Source of the DNA: Microbacterium esteraromaticum
GTDB lineage: Bacteria > Actinomycetota > Actinomycetes > Actinomycetales > Microbacteriaceae
Direction of reading: 5' to 3'
Assembly (NCBI RefSeq): GCF_900163815.1
Contig: NZ_FUKO01000022.1
Coordinates: 1 to 64,000, forward strand
DNA: 64,000 nt
The notes under the pieces were generated by a model, which did no database searches, had not been told where the DNA came from, and saw only the letters and a program-made list of their open reading frames with translations. The first letter of the stretch is position 1. The number at the start of each line of letters is the position of its first letter. This document shows positions 41,656 to 50,310 of this stretch, piece by piece. The position numbers and the translations under genes are program-made.

Positions 41656-41667
41656 GCAGACTGTGCG
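41656..41667. promoter_or_regulatory. Candidate shared operator GCAGACTGTGCG
   Basis: Differs by one base from GCACACTGTGCG at 53568-53579, which lies between the divergent regulator and operon start. This copy lies in the gap between the C45 and hydrolase 1 genes, 128 bp before the hydrolase start. A common binding site of the PucR-type regulator is inferred. Confidence 0.4.
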
Positions 41668-41685
41668 AACCGCGAGGACCGGCGA

Positions 41686-42762
41686 CTACGCCCCGCCCGG
41701 ACGGTACAGGACGTACGGCGCGCCGCAGGGCGGGCCATCGGTGATCTCGATGCTCCGCTCGCGGGGCCGGATGACGACCGACGCCATGGTCTGCTGCCGG
41801 TCCGCGTAGACCGGGTTGTCCGGGTCGTGGTTGCACACCGAGGAGGCGCCGCCGCGGTGCGAGCGCAGCACGTCCTTGACGGCGTCCACCGTGACGCCGT
41901 CCGGCGCGGCGACCGTCTCGCCGACCTCGTCGAGCCGCTTCGCCGAACCCGGCCAGTCGCGGGCGATGGTGTCGACGGCGTCGCCGATCCCCGCGAGGAA
42001 GTGGTTCGTATGGCAGAGCGCACCCGCCCGGCCCCGCAGCACGCCGACGCCGCGGGGCGATACCTCGAGGGTGCGCAGCTCGCCGTCCTCGCTCGCGACG
42101 GTGATCGCCGTCGACGCCGAGTACCGTTCGCCCTCGGCCAGGCGCTGCGCGTCATCCGGCGTCGCGCACTCGGCGAGCACGAGCCGCAGCACGACGTGCA
42201 CGGGCAGGCCCGCGAAGGGACCGCCGTCCTCCGTCATCGCGAGGATGTTGAGGCAGACCGCCAGGCCGCGGCTGTTCACGCCGATCTTGCCGAGGATCCC
42301 CGCCTCGGTGAGGGTGGCGAGCCATCCGCCCCGCCCGTCGTGGACGGTCCAGAGCACGAGCGAGCCCTCGGCGGAGGGATGCCAGTCCCAGTTCTGAGCG
42401 AGGACGGGACCTCGCTCGTCCCGCATCCGCTCCGCCACGACGCCGAGCACGGAGCACTCCGGCGCACCTCCGCCCGCGAAGATCTCGGTACGCGCGTTGA
42501 TCGCCAGCAGAGTCCGGGGATCGACGGATGCGCCGTCGGCGATCCCGCGGATCTCCGCGAGCACGTCGGGCCTGCGGGCCTCCAGCATCCCTCCGACCAC
42601 GTCGCCGAGGAGCCCGAGGTCGTCCTCGCCCAGCCCGTGCATCTCGTGGAACAGCCGCCGATACGCCGACACGGTGTTCTCCACCGCGCCGCGCAGGGCC
42701 GCCCCGAAGCCGCGGCCCCTCGCAAAGGGGTCCGTCTCGAACGACTCGTGCTGCAGGATCAT
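41686..42762 (-). CDS. C45-family autoproteolytic hydrolase/acyltransferase
   Basis: 358 residues from ATG 42762. Ntn-hydrolase of the penicillin acyl-CoA:6-APA acyltransferase family. The predicted self-cleavage point and N-terminal nucleophile is the Cys in GAPECSVLGVV. Downstream, AQNWDWHPSAEGSLVLW, GILGKIGVNSRGLAVCLNIL and ALCHTNHFL are the family landmarks. Such enzymes cleave or form amide bonds between an acyl group and an amine or peptide. Next-to-last gene of the minus-strand cluster, 32 bp after OCD1. No signal peptide, so cytoplasmic. Confidence 0.88.
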   Translation of the reverse strand: MILQHESFETDPFARGRGFGAALRGAVENTVSAYRRLFHEMHGLGEDDLGLLGDVVGGMLEARRPDVLAEIRGIADGASVDPRTLLAINARTEIFAGGGAPECSVLGVVAERMRDERGPVLAQNWDWHPSAEGSLVLWTVHDGRGGWLATLTEAGILGKIGVNSRGLAVCLNILAMTEDGGPFAGLPVHVVLRLVLAECATPDDAQRLAEGERYSASTAITVASEDGELRTLEVSPRGVGVLRGRAGALCHTNHFLAGIGDAVDTIARDWPGSAKRLDEVGETVAAPDGVTVDAVKDVLRSHRGGASSVCNHDPDNPVYADRQQTMASVVIRPRERSIEITDGPPCGAPYVLYRPGGA

Positions 42763-42794
42763 GTGGTCCGATTCTCCCAGGCTCGTGTCTCTCT

Positions 42795-43820
42795 TCAGGC
42801 CGGCACGGGCGCGCCGACCATGCCGAAGAGGTCCTTCGGGTCCTCGGGGGCGGCGACCAGGTCGATGCGTCCGGACAGATCGGTTCCCGCGACGCTGTCG
42901 CGCAGGAAGCGCAGCGCCGAGTAGTCCTCGATCGCGAAGCCCACGGAGTCGAAGATCGTCACCTGCTCGGGGGAGGTGCGCCCCGCGGCCGCGCCGGTGA
43001 GCACCTCCCAGAACTCCGTCACGGGGAAGTCCGGCGCGACGTTCTGGATCTCTCCCTCGATGCGCGTCTGCGGGGCGTACTCGACGAACACGGGACCGCG
43101 CTCGAGGATCCTCGGGTCGAGCTCGGTCTTGCCCGGGCAGTCCCCGCCGATCGTGTTGACGTGCATCCCCGCCGCGACATCGGTGTCCGCGAGGACCCGG
43201 GCCGCCGTCTTGTCCGCGGTGCACGTGGTCACGATGTCGGCGCCGAGCGCTGCCTCGGACGCCGAGCCGCACACCTCGATCTCGAACCCGTGCGGCCGCA
43301 GGTTGCGGACGAGCTTGTCCGGCGCCGAGGGATCCACGTCGTACACGCGCAGCCGGTCGATCCCCAGCACGCCGCGGAAGGCGAGCGCCTGGAACTCGGC
43401 CTGGCTCCCGGCGCCGATCATCGCCATCACGTGCGAATCCGGCCGCGCGAGGCGCCGGGCGACCATCGCGGAGGTGGCCGCGGTGCGCAGCGCCGTGAGC
43501 AGTGTCATCTCGGACAGGAACACGGGGTACCCGTTGTGCACGTCGGCGAGCATGCCGAAGGCGGTGACGGTCTGGAAACCGCGGGCGGGATTGGAGGGAT
43601 GCCCGTTGACGTACTTGAAGGCGTACACGTCCGGATCGCTGATCGGCATGAGCTCGATCACCCCGAACGGGGTGTGGCTCGCCACCCGCTCGGTCTTGTC
43701 GAAGGACGTCCAGCGCCGGAAGTCCGACTCGATGTAGTCCGCCATCCCCGCCATCAGCGTCTCCGCGCCGTGGCGCGCCACCCAGCGGACCATGTCCGCG
43801 ACCCCGACGAAGCCCGTCAT
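42795..43820 (-). CDS. Ornithine cyclodeaminase (OCD1)
   Basis: 341 residues from ATG 43820. Close to true ornithine cyclodeaminases: YAFKYVNGHPSNPARGFQTV (substrate Lys), TALRTAATSAMVARRLA, Rossmann motif AMIGAGSQAEFQALAF and HVNTIGGDCPGKTELD with the catalytic Asp region. Converts L-ornithine to L-proline plus ammonia with bound NAD, or acts on a related diamino acid. ATGA overlap with OCD2. Confidence 0.88.
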   Translation of the reverse strand: MTGFVGVADMVRWVARHGAETLMAGMADYIESDFRRWTSFDKTERVASHTPFGVIELMPISDPDVYAFKYVNGHPSNPARGFQTVTAFGMLADVHNGYPVFLSEMTLLTALRTAATSAMVARRLARPDSHVMAMIGAGSQAEFQALAFRGVLGIDRLRVYDVDPSAPDKLVRNLRPHGFEIEVCGSASEAALGADIVTTCTADKTAARVLADTDVAAGMHVNTIGGDCPGKTELDPRILERGPVFVEYAPQTRIEGEIQNVAPDFPVTEFWEVLTGAAAGRTSPEQVTIFDSVGFAIEDYSALRFLRDSVAGTDLSGRIDLVAAPEDPKDLFGMVGAPVPA

Positions 43821-44770
43821 GTCGTTCCTCCTGTTGGCTCGGGCCTTCCAGCCCTCCGGTATGCCGCCGCGGCGATCGCCCAGTCGAGGGCGGCCGTGCC
43901 GACGGACTTGAAGACGCGGATGCCCGCACCGCCGCGGGCGCCGGCGTCCCACGCGCCGAGCGCCGAGACGTCCTCTGTGCGCAGAGCCCGCTTCGCGACA
44001 GCGCGGATCATGTCGCCGCTCTCCGCCAGCGCCGCCGTCACGTCGTCCGCGACGACGACGTCCGCGCACGCGAAGACCGACGGATCGACCTCGATCATGT
44101 CCGGCCGGTAGGCGCCGATCGCGAGGACCGTCGCCCTCTCCGAGAGGTCGCGAGCGTGCACGAGCGGCTCGACGGCACGGGTGGCGGCGATCACGGCGTC
44201 CGCTCCGCGCACGACGTCCGACGACTCGCTCACCGGCCGGAACCGCACGGCGGGGAACTCCGGCTCGAGAGCGTGCGCGAGCGCCTCCGCGCGCTCCGCG
44301 GTTCTGCTCCACACGCGCACCTCGCGCAGGTCCCTGACCGTCAGCGCTGCGCGCACCAGACCGGGCGCCTGCGCACCGGCTCCGAGCAGGCCGAGCACGG
44401 CGGCCTGCGGGGGAGCGAGCCGTCGCAGGGCCAGTCCCGTCACCGCGGCGGTGCGCAGCACCGTCACGGCCTCGCCGTCCAGCATCGCGGTGACGGCGCC
44501 GGTCTCGTCGTCCGCCCACAGCACGGTGCCCTGGATCGTGGGCAGACCGTGCTCCGCGTTCGCGGAGACCGAGCTCAGCACCTTCCATACGATTCCCGGA
44601 TCGTCGGAGCGCCCGGCCACCATGGCGAGCGCCCTGCCGTCGGCGAGCACCGCGCGCTGCGGCACCGAGAAGCGTCCCTCCGCCGCGGCGCGCAGCGCCT
44701 CGGCGACGAGGTCGATCGCGGTGGGCAGATCGATCGCGCTCCGGACGGCCGTGGTGTCCATGATCCGCAT
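43817..44770 (-). CDS. Second ornithine-cyclodeaminase/mu-crystallin family enzyme (OCD2)
   Basis: 317 residues from ATG 44770, chosen because AAGGAGGCGGAG directly precedes it; an upstream ATG at 44794 adds 8 residues. IVWKVLSSVSAN, TVLRTAAVTGLALRRLA and LGLLGAGAQAPGLVRAAL mark the fold. The OCD-specific Asp region is replaced by LAIGAYRPDMIEVDP. That places it with imine/ketimine reductases, 2,3-diaminopropionate-related or alanine-dehydrogenase-like members rather than true OCD. Divergent in sequence from OCD1, so not a recent duplicate. Confidence 0.85.
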   Translation of the reverse strand: MRIMDTTAVRSAIDLPTAIDLVAEALRAAAEGRFSVPQRAVLADGRALAMVAGRSDDPGIVWKVLSSVSANAEHGLPTIQGTVLWADDETGAVTAMLDGEAVTVLRTAAVTGLALRRLAPPQAAVLGLLGAGAQAPGLVRAALTVRDLREVRVWSRTAERAEALAHALEPEFPAVRFRPVSESSDVVRGADAVIAATRAVEPLVHARDLSERATVLAIGAYRPDMIEVDPSVFACADVVVADDVTAALAESGDMIRAVAKRALRTEDVSALGAWDAGARGGAGIRVFKSVGTAALDWAIAAAAYRRAGRPEPTGGTT

Positions 44771-44814
44771 CTCCGCCTCCTTCGTCTCCGTCATCTTCCG
44801 TCTCGCCCGCGCGA

Positions 44815-44919
44815 TCAGTCGTATCCGCGGACGATCGTGATGGCGTCGGTCTCGCCCCGCGGCTCGGTCGCGCGAGGACGCTCCGTCTCGCGCTGTCCCG
44901 GGGTCGCCGTGCCGGTCAT
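44815..44919 (-). CDS. 34-residue peptide gene, candidate precursor peptide
   Basis: ATG 44919 is preceded on the minus strand by AGGAGGGCGAG, one of the best ribosome-binding sites in the cluster. Stop at 44815. The peptide begins MTGTATPGQR, has a charged Arg/Glu/Pro-rich middle and ends in a hydrophobic-to-charged ITIVRGYD. A leader plus C-terminal core layout is typical of ribosomal peptide precursors. Gaps to the GNAT-AAA gene (44 bp) and to OCD2 (44 bp) put it inside the operon. No known family recognised. Confidence 0.72.
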   Translation of the reverse strand: MTGTATPGQRETERPRATEPRGETDAITIVRGYD

Positions 44920-44963
44920 CTCTCGCCCTCCTGCACCGGACCCCTCATCGGACACGTGCCGCG

Positions 44964-46310
44964 TCATAGCCGTGCCAGTGCGTCGATGTCGGCCTGGAAC
45001 TCCGCCACGGCCGTCTCGGAGACGGTCGCGCGGGTGGAGCGCAGCGCCCGCAGATAGTCCGCCGTGTCCAACGGGACGTTCTGCGCGGTGTCGTCCTCCG
45101 GCAGCTCGATCGCCCCGGTGGCGAGGGACACCGGCGCTGCGCGCAGATCGCGGGCCAGCGCATCCTGCGCCGTGCGCCGCGCCGCGTACTCGATGTCGGC
45201 GGGCGTGAGCCCGGCGCTCGCCGTGACGAGCGCCGGCAGGTCGATCCGCGCGACGACGTCCGCGGGGATGTACCGCCGCCAGATCGCATGCCGTGCGTCC
45301 TCGTCTGGCAGCCCGATGGGCAGCACGTGATCGAAGCGGCCATGACGCAGGAAAGCGGGATCGAGGGTGCGCACGAAGTTGGTGGCGCACACGAGCAGCC
45401 GGCCCTCCCGCTCACGGAAGTCCGCGACGAGCTTGAGCAGCTCGTTGGTGGCGCCCTGCGCGGCGGAGCCCGGATCCCCGCCGCGGCGCCCGGCGATCTC
45501 CTCCGCCTCGTCGATGAACACCACGACGTTCTCGAGCAGGGCGATGCGTTCGAAGACCGCGCGGAGTGCGGCGGCCAGCCCTCCTGCACCAGCCGCGAGA
45601 CGTGAGGGGAACAGCTCGACGAACGGCCAGCCGAGCCGTGACGCGACGGCCCTGGCGAACGTCGTCTTCCCGGTCCCCGGCGGCCCGAACAGCATGACGG
45701 CCCGTGGCGGCACGACGCCGTAGCGGCGCGCGAGGCCTGGATGGGAGAGCGGCGTCACGAGACGCTCCTCCAGCAGCGCCTTCTCGTCCGCCATGCCGGC
45801 CACCTCGCGCCAGAGGTTCCTGGGCAGGACCCGCCCGCCGACCTCTTTGAGCAGGTCGAGCTCTCGCCGCTGCACGGGCATCGGACGCTCCAGATAGCGC
45901 AGCTGACTGCGTACCTCGAAGCCGTTGCCGGTCAGGGGGACGAGGGCGTCCCCGCTCTGAGAGACCAGCACGGAGAGCTTCCCGAGCCCGCGCCGAGCCA
46001 TCTGCCGCTCCAGCGCGTCGAGCAGCTCGGCGCCGATCCGCTGCTGTTCGTCGGCGTGCTGCGATGTGCAGACGCGGAAGAGGACGAGCCAGCCCTGGGC
46101 ATGCGCCGCGCGTCCGACCGCGGCTCCGACGACGCGGTCCTGCGATACCGCGACGACGGCGTGGTCCGCCTGGCAGGACGCGATGACCTCCGCCAGCGAA
46201 TACACGGTCGTCTCGCCCTGGCTCGCCTGTGCCCAGAGCCGCACGATCCCGTCCAGGTCGTCGTCGTGGAAGTCGCGGACGTGGACGTGCGCGACGGAAG
46301 CGGTTCGCAT
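44964..46310 (-). CDS. GNAT acetyltransferase-AAA+ ATPase fusion
   Basis: 448 residues, RBS GGGAGGAGAG. Residues ~8-145 are a GNAT fold (HVHVRDFHDDDLDGIVRLWA; QRIGAELLDALERQMARRGL as acetyl-CoA helix). Residues ~185-445 are an AAA+ domain of the FtsH/Cdc48-like classic clade: Walker A FGPPGTGKTTFARA (~208-221), Walker B NVVVFIDEAEEIAGRRGGD, and arginine-finger region RHGRFDHVLPIGLPDE. No protease or membrane part. The fusion suggests an ATP-driven remodeller acting on an acylated or acylatable partner. Confidence 0.85.
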   Translation of the reverse strand: MRTASVAHVHVRDFHDDDLDGIVRLWAQASQGETTVYSLAEVIASCQADHAVVAVSQDRVVGAAVGRAAHAQGWLVLFRVCTSQHADEQQRIGAELLDALERQMARRGLGKLSVLVSQSGDALVPLTGNGFEVRSQLRYLERPMPVQRRELDLLKEVGGRVLPRNLWREVAGMADEKALLEERLVTPLSHPGLARRYGVVPPRAVMLFGPPGTGKTTFARAVASRLGWPFVELFPSRLAAGAGGLAAALRAVFERIALLENVVVFIDEAEEIAGRRGGDPGSAAQGATNELLKLVADFREREGRLLVCATNFVRTLDPAFLRHGRFDHVLPIGLPDEDARHAIWRRYIPADVVARIDLPALVTASAGLTPADIEYAARRTAQDALARDLRAAPVSLATGAIELPEDDTAQNVPLDTADYLRALRSTRATVSETAVAEFQADIDALARL

Positions 46311-46334
46311 CTCTCCTCCCGGTGCCGATGCCGC

Positions 46335-47348
46335 TCAGGGGACCCGGACGGACCGGTCGGACGACGGAGCCGGCTCCTGCCCGGCCAGGATACAGGCGGC
46401 GAGATGGCCGTCGCTGCGCACCGGGTCGAGGGCGGGGTCGATGCGGCGGCAGTCCTCGATCGCGATCGGGCAACGGGGATGGAAGCGGCATCCGGAGGGG
46501 AGCTCCGCGGCGTTGGGCGCCTCGCCGGTGAGGACGACCGGCTGCGTGCGTGCCAGCGGGTCGCGTTGCGGCACCACCGAGAGCAGCGCGCGCGTGTACG
46601 GATGCTGCGGATCGTGGATGACGTCGTGCGCCGCGCCCTCCTCGACGATCCGACCCAGGTACATCACCGCGATCCGGTCGGCGAACCTCGCCGCCGTGGA
46701 GAGGTCGTGGGTGATCATCACGATCCCGAGGCCCTGTCCGCACAGCGAGGCCAGCAGGTCGAGGATCCCGGCGCGCACCGACACGTCTAGCATCGACACC
46801 GGCTCGTCGGCGATCAGCAGCCGCGGCCCCATCACGAGCGCGGCGGCGATCGCCACCCGCTGTCGCTGCCCGCCGGAGAGCTCGTGCGGATACCTGTCCA
46901 GGAAAGCCTCGGCGGGGGAGAGGCCGACCGTCTCGAGCGCGTCCGCGATCCGGCGCTCCCTCTCGCCGCAGGGCATCCGCCGCTCGTGCACGAGCAGCGG
47001 CTCGACCATGGTGTCGTGCACGGTGAACCGGGGATCCAGCGACTCGTACGGATCCTGATAGATCATCTGCATGCCGCGGCGCATCGTCCGCAACGCCCGC
47101 TCGGGGACGTGCGCGATCTCCTCGCCCTCGAACACGATCGAGCCCGATGCCGAGTCCACCATCCGCAGCACGGTCTGCACGGTGCTCGTCTTGCCGCAGC
47201 CGGACTCGCCCACGATCGCGAGCACCTCGCCGGCGTCCACGGTCAGCGAGATCCCGTCGACCGCCCGCACGTCCGGCCCGCGCTGGAACAGTCCGCGACC
47301 GGAGTACGTCGTGACCAGGTCGGTGACCTCCAGCAGCCGCTCAGCCAT
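46335..47348 (-). CDS. oppF: Peptide ABC transporter ATP-binding protein (OppF/DppF type)
   Basis: 337 residues. Walker A AIVGESGCGKTSTVQTV, Q-loop YQDPYESLDPRF, signature HELSGGQRQRVAIAAAL, Walker B LLIADEPVSMLD, and the C-terminal cysteine cluster typical of Opp ATPases (CRFHPRCPIAIEDC). Drives oligopeptide import with OppD. Starts 8 bases inside the oppD 3' end. Confidence 0.94.
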   Translation of the reverse strand: MAERLLEVTDLVTTYSGRGLFQRGPDVRAVDGISLTVDAGEVLAIVGESGCGKTSTVQTVLRMVDSASGSIVFEGEEIAHVPERALRTMRRGMQMIYQDPYESLDPRFTVHDTMVEPLLVHERRMPCGERERRIADALETVGLSPAEAFLDRYPHELSGGQRQRVAIAAALVMGPRLLIADEPVSMLDVSVRAGILDLLASLCGQGLGIVMITHDLSTAARFADRIAVMYLGRIVEEGAAHDVIHDPQHPYTRALLSVVPQRDPLARTQPVVLTGEAPNAAELPSGCRFHPRCPIAIEDCRRIDPALDPVRSDGHLAACILAGQEPAPSSDRSVRVP

Positions 47349-48330
47349 GGCGCGAGCCTCCTCGGGCGAGTGCGAGCATGTCCTCGGCGCGCAGGCACGC
47401 GGCGACGCGGGCGGGGCCGATCTCTTCGGGAAGGGGGAGTTGCGCGAAGCATCGATCGACGGCAGAGTCGCAGCGCGGTGCGAAGGGGCAGGCCGTCGGC
47501 TCCCTGTCGAGCCGCGGCGGAGTGCCCGGGATCGAGATCACCGGTCGATCGTCGTAGAGATCGGGTGTGGCGTCGAAGAGCATGCGCGTATAGGGGTGCG
47601 CGGGAGCGTGGAACAGATCGGCGATCGGTCCGCGCTCGATGATGCGTCCGGCATACATCACGGCGGCGGAGTCGCACAGCTGCGACACGACCGGCAGGTC
47701 ATGGGTGACCATGAGCAGCCCGAGCCCCAGCTCTTCCGAGAGACGCTTCAGGAGCAGGAGGATCTGCGCCTGCACCATGTTGTCCAGCGCCGTCGTCGGC
47801 TCGTCGGCGATGAGCAGCTTCGGGTCGCAGGCCAGCGCCATCGCCATCATCGCGCGCTGCCGCATCCCGCCGGAGAACTCGTGCGGATACCGTCGTCCCG
47901 CCTTCGGGTTGATGCCGACCATCTCGAGCAGCTCGCGGGCGCGGGCGATCGCCTGCCGCTGATCTCGCAGCCGGTGCGCCACCATCGGCTCGGCGATCTG
48001 GTCCTCCACCCGCACCACGGGGTTGAACGCGTTCATCGCGCCCTGGAAGACGAGCGACAGCCCGGTCCAGCGGTGCTTGCGCGCGGTGCGCTCCCCGGGG
48101 ACGAGCAGATCGTCGCCGTCGAAGATCACCCGCCCCGACACCTCGGCGTTCGGCGGCACGAGGGCCATGATCGCGGTGAGCGCGGTGGTCTTCCCGCACC
48201 CGGACTCGCCGACCAGGCCCATGCTCTGACCGGGGTCGAGGCTGAGGCTGAGATCCTGCACGGCGTGCACCCGGCCGCCCTTCGGGAGCCGGAACCAGAC
48301 GTTGAGGTCGCGGACTTCGAGCAGTGCCAT
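47341..48330 (-). CDS. oppD: Peptide ABC transporter ATP-binding protein (OppD/DppD type)
   Basis: 329 residues. Walker A GLVGESGCGKTTALTAI, Q-loop FQGAMNAFNPVVRV, signature HEFSGGMRQRAMMAMAL, Walker B LLIADEPTTALDN, H-loop MVTHD, and CPFAPRCDSAVDRC at the end. Pairs with OppF. Its start overlaps the oppC stop. Confidence 0.94.
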   Translation of the reverse strand: MALLEVRDLNVWFRLPKGGRVHAVQDLSLSLDPGQSMGLVGESGCGKTTALTAIMALVPPNAEVSGRVIFDGDDLLVPGERTARKHRWTGLSLVFQGAMNAFNPVVRVEDQIAEPMVAHRLRDQRQAIARARELLEMVGINPKAGRRYPHEFSGGMRQRAMMAMALACDPKLLIADEPTTALDNMVQAQILLLLKRLSEELGLGLLMVTHDLPVVSQLCDSAAVMYAGRIIERGPIADLFHAPAHPYTRMLFDATPDLYDDRPVISIPGTPPRLDREPTACPFAPRCDSAVDRCFAQLPLPEEIGPARVAACLRAEDMLALARGGSRHG

Positions 48331-49319
48331 CAGCGCGCCTCCTTCGTGGCGTCCCGCACGGTCCCGGTGCCCATCGCGGCCTCCTGACGGTGGATCGCGT
48401 GCAGCTGGAACGATCGAGGGGTGAGGTGCGAGACCTTCAGTCGCGGGTTCAGCGCATCCTCGACCGCCTGCCCGATCAGCGAGCAGGCCGTGACGACCAG
48501 GGCGATGCACAGGCCGGCGGGAAGGATGGCCCACCAGGCGCCGGCCGACACCGCGGCGCGGACGAAGCCGAGCTCGATGATCTTGCCCCAGGTGATCGCG
48601 TTCGGGTCGCCGAGGCCGAGGAACGCCAGCGCCGCCTCGAGGAAGATGGCCGAGGCGATCGCGAGGGTCGTGTTCGCGACCAGCAGCGGGGTGATCTGCG
48701 GGACGATGTGCCGGAACACGATCCGGGAGCGGGACGCGCCGATCGATCGCGAGCGCTGCACGTAGGCGCGCTCCTTCACGCTGCGCACCTCCGCTCGGAT
48801 GAGGCGGGCGGTCGTCGTCCAGATCAGCAGGCCGATGACGAGGATCATGTTCGTCAGCCCCGCGCCCCACACCGCCGAGACGATGATGGCCAGGGGCAGC
48901 AGCGGCACGACCATGAAGTAGTCGGTGACCCGCATCAGCGCGGAATCCGTCCATCCGCCGAAGTACCCCGCGAGGATGCCGATCCCGCCGCCGACGACCA
49001 TCGAGATCACGGCGGCGGTGAAGCCGACCAGCAGCGAGTTCTGGCCGCCCTGCACGAGCAGCGCGACCATGTCGACGCCGCCGTCGTCCAGGCCGAGCGG
49101 ATGTGCGAGGGAAGGGGGCTCGTACACGCCGCCGACCCGTTCGTGGATGTCGTAGGGGACGAGGGCCGGTCCGACCAGGGCGAGCAGCACGAACATCCCG
49201 AGGACGACCAGACCGACGATCGCCTCGCGGCTGCTGCGCAGGATCGCCCAGAGCTGGCCCCTGCGCCGTCGCGGCGCGGCGGGTTCGGTGACGAGCGTCG
49301 CGGTGGTGGGCGCGGTCAT
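48330..49319 (-). CDS. oppC: Peptide ABC transporter permease (OppC/DppC type)
   Basis: 329 residues, six transmembrane segments; the N-terminal OppC extra domain contains EAIVGLVVLGMFVLLALVGP. The EAA coupling loop is RSRSIGASRSRIVFRHIVPQ. ATGA overlap with oppB upstream and 1-base overlap with oppD downstream. Confidence 0.93.
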   Translation of the reverse strand: MTAPTTATLVTEPAAPRRRRGQLWAILRSSREAIVGLVVLGMFVLLALVGPALVPYDIHERVGGVYEPPSLAHPLGLDDGGVDMVALLVQGGQNSLLVGFTAAVISMVVGGGIGILAGYFGGWTDSALMRVTDYFMVVPLLPLAIIVSAVWGAGLTNMILVIGLLIWTTTARLIRAEVRSVKERAYVQRSRSIGASRSRIVFRHIVPQITPLLVANTTLAIASAIFLEAALAFLGLGDPNAITWGKIIELGFVRAAVSAGAWWAILPAGLCIALVVTACSLIGQAVEDALNPRLKVSHLTPRSFQLHAIHRQEAAMGTGTVRDATKEAR

Positions 49320-50272
49320 GTGCGGATCCTCGGGTCGAGGCGGAAGTAGAGCAGGTCGGTGAGCAGGTTCACGAACACGACGACGACGGTGAGGATGAGG
49401 AACGCGCCCTGCAGGGTCGGATAGTCCCGCTGCAGCACGGCCTGATAGGTGGCGTAGCCGATGCCCGGCCAGCTGAACACGGTCTCCAGCAGCGTCGAGC
49501 CGCCGACGATGCTGCTCAGCGACAGCCCGATCAGCGTCACGGTCGGGAGCATCGCGTTGCGCAGCGCGTAGCTGCGCAGGATGCGCCGCGGCGGGAGCCC
49601 CTTGGCGCGGGCGGTGAGGACGTAGTCCTCTCCGAGGCTCTCGAGCATCGCCGAGCGCACCACCAGCGTGTACCCGCCGTAGAGGATGATCGCCATCGTC
49701 ACGGCGGGGAGAAACATGTGCTTGGCGACGTCCACCGCCCGGCCGAGGAACGAGGTGTCGGTCAGGTAGGGGTCGATCATGCCGTGCGTCGGCAGCACGC
49801 CCGCGAACCACATCAGCAGCATGAGCGCCAGCCACTGAGCGGGGACGGAGTAGAAGAAGATGGCGGTCGCGGTCGTCGAGGACCCGAGGAACCGGCCTCG
49901 CCACCATGCCGAGGCGACCCCGGTGACGATCCCGAGGGCGATGCCGACGATAGTTCCCGCGAGCGCCAGCATGACCGAGTTGCCGAGCATCTCCATGAGG
50001 TTGTCCCACACCGGCTGCTTGTCGACGAACGAGACGCCCATGTTCCCGTGCAGCAGCTCGCGCAGGTACGAGACGTACTGCTCCCAGGGGGACCGGTCGA
50101 GCCCGAACTCCTTCGTCAGCTGCGCGACGAGCGTCGGCGAGGCGTTGGGGACTCGGGCCAGGCTGTGCACGGCGTCCCCGGGGAGGACCCGGAAGAGGAC
50201 GAAGTTGAAGGTGACGGCGACGTAGATCGTCACCAGGGCGAACAGCACCCGGCCACCGATGTACCGCCACAT
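49316..50272 (-). CDS. oppB: Peptide ABC transporter permease (OppB/DppB type)
   Basis: 318 residues, six transmembrane helices, starting MWRYIGGRVLFALVTIYVAV. EAA loop: LTARAKGLPPRRILRSYALR. The glycine/proline-rich GDAVHSLARVPNASPTLVAQ is the usual first periplasmic loop. Forms the translocation channel with OppC. 38 bp after the binding-protein gene. Confidence 0.93.
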   Translation of the reverse strand: MWRYIGGRVLFALVTIYVAVTFNFVLFRVLPGDAVHSLARVPNASPTLVAQLTKEFGLDRSPWEQYVSYLRELLHGNMGVSFVDKQPVWDNLMEMLGNSVMLALAGTIVGIALGIVTGVASAWWRGRFLGSSTTATAIFFYSVPAQWLALMLLMWFAGVLPTHGMIDPYLTDTSFLGRAVDVAKHMFLPAVTMAIILYGGYTLVVRSAMLESLGEDYVLTARAKGLPPRRILRSYALRNAMLPTVTLIGLSLSSIVGGSTLLETVFSWPGIGYATYQAVLQRDYPTLQGAFLILTVVVVFVNLLTDLLYFRLDPRIRT

Positions 50273-50310
50273 GTCAGCCTCTCCTCCTCTCCCGGGTCAC
50301 TCTACGGTCG

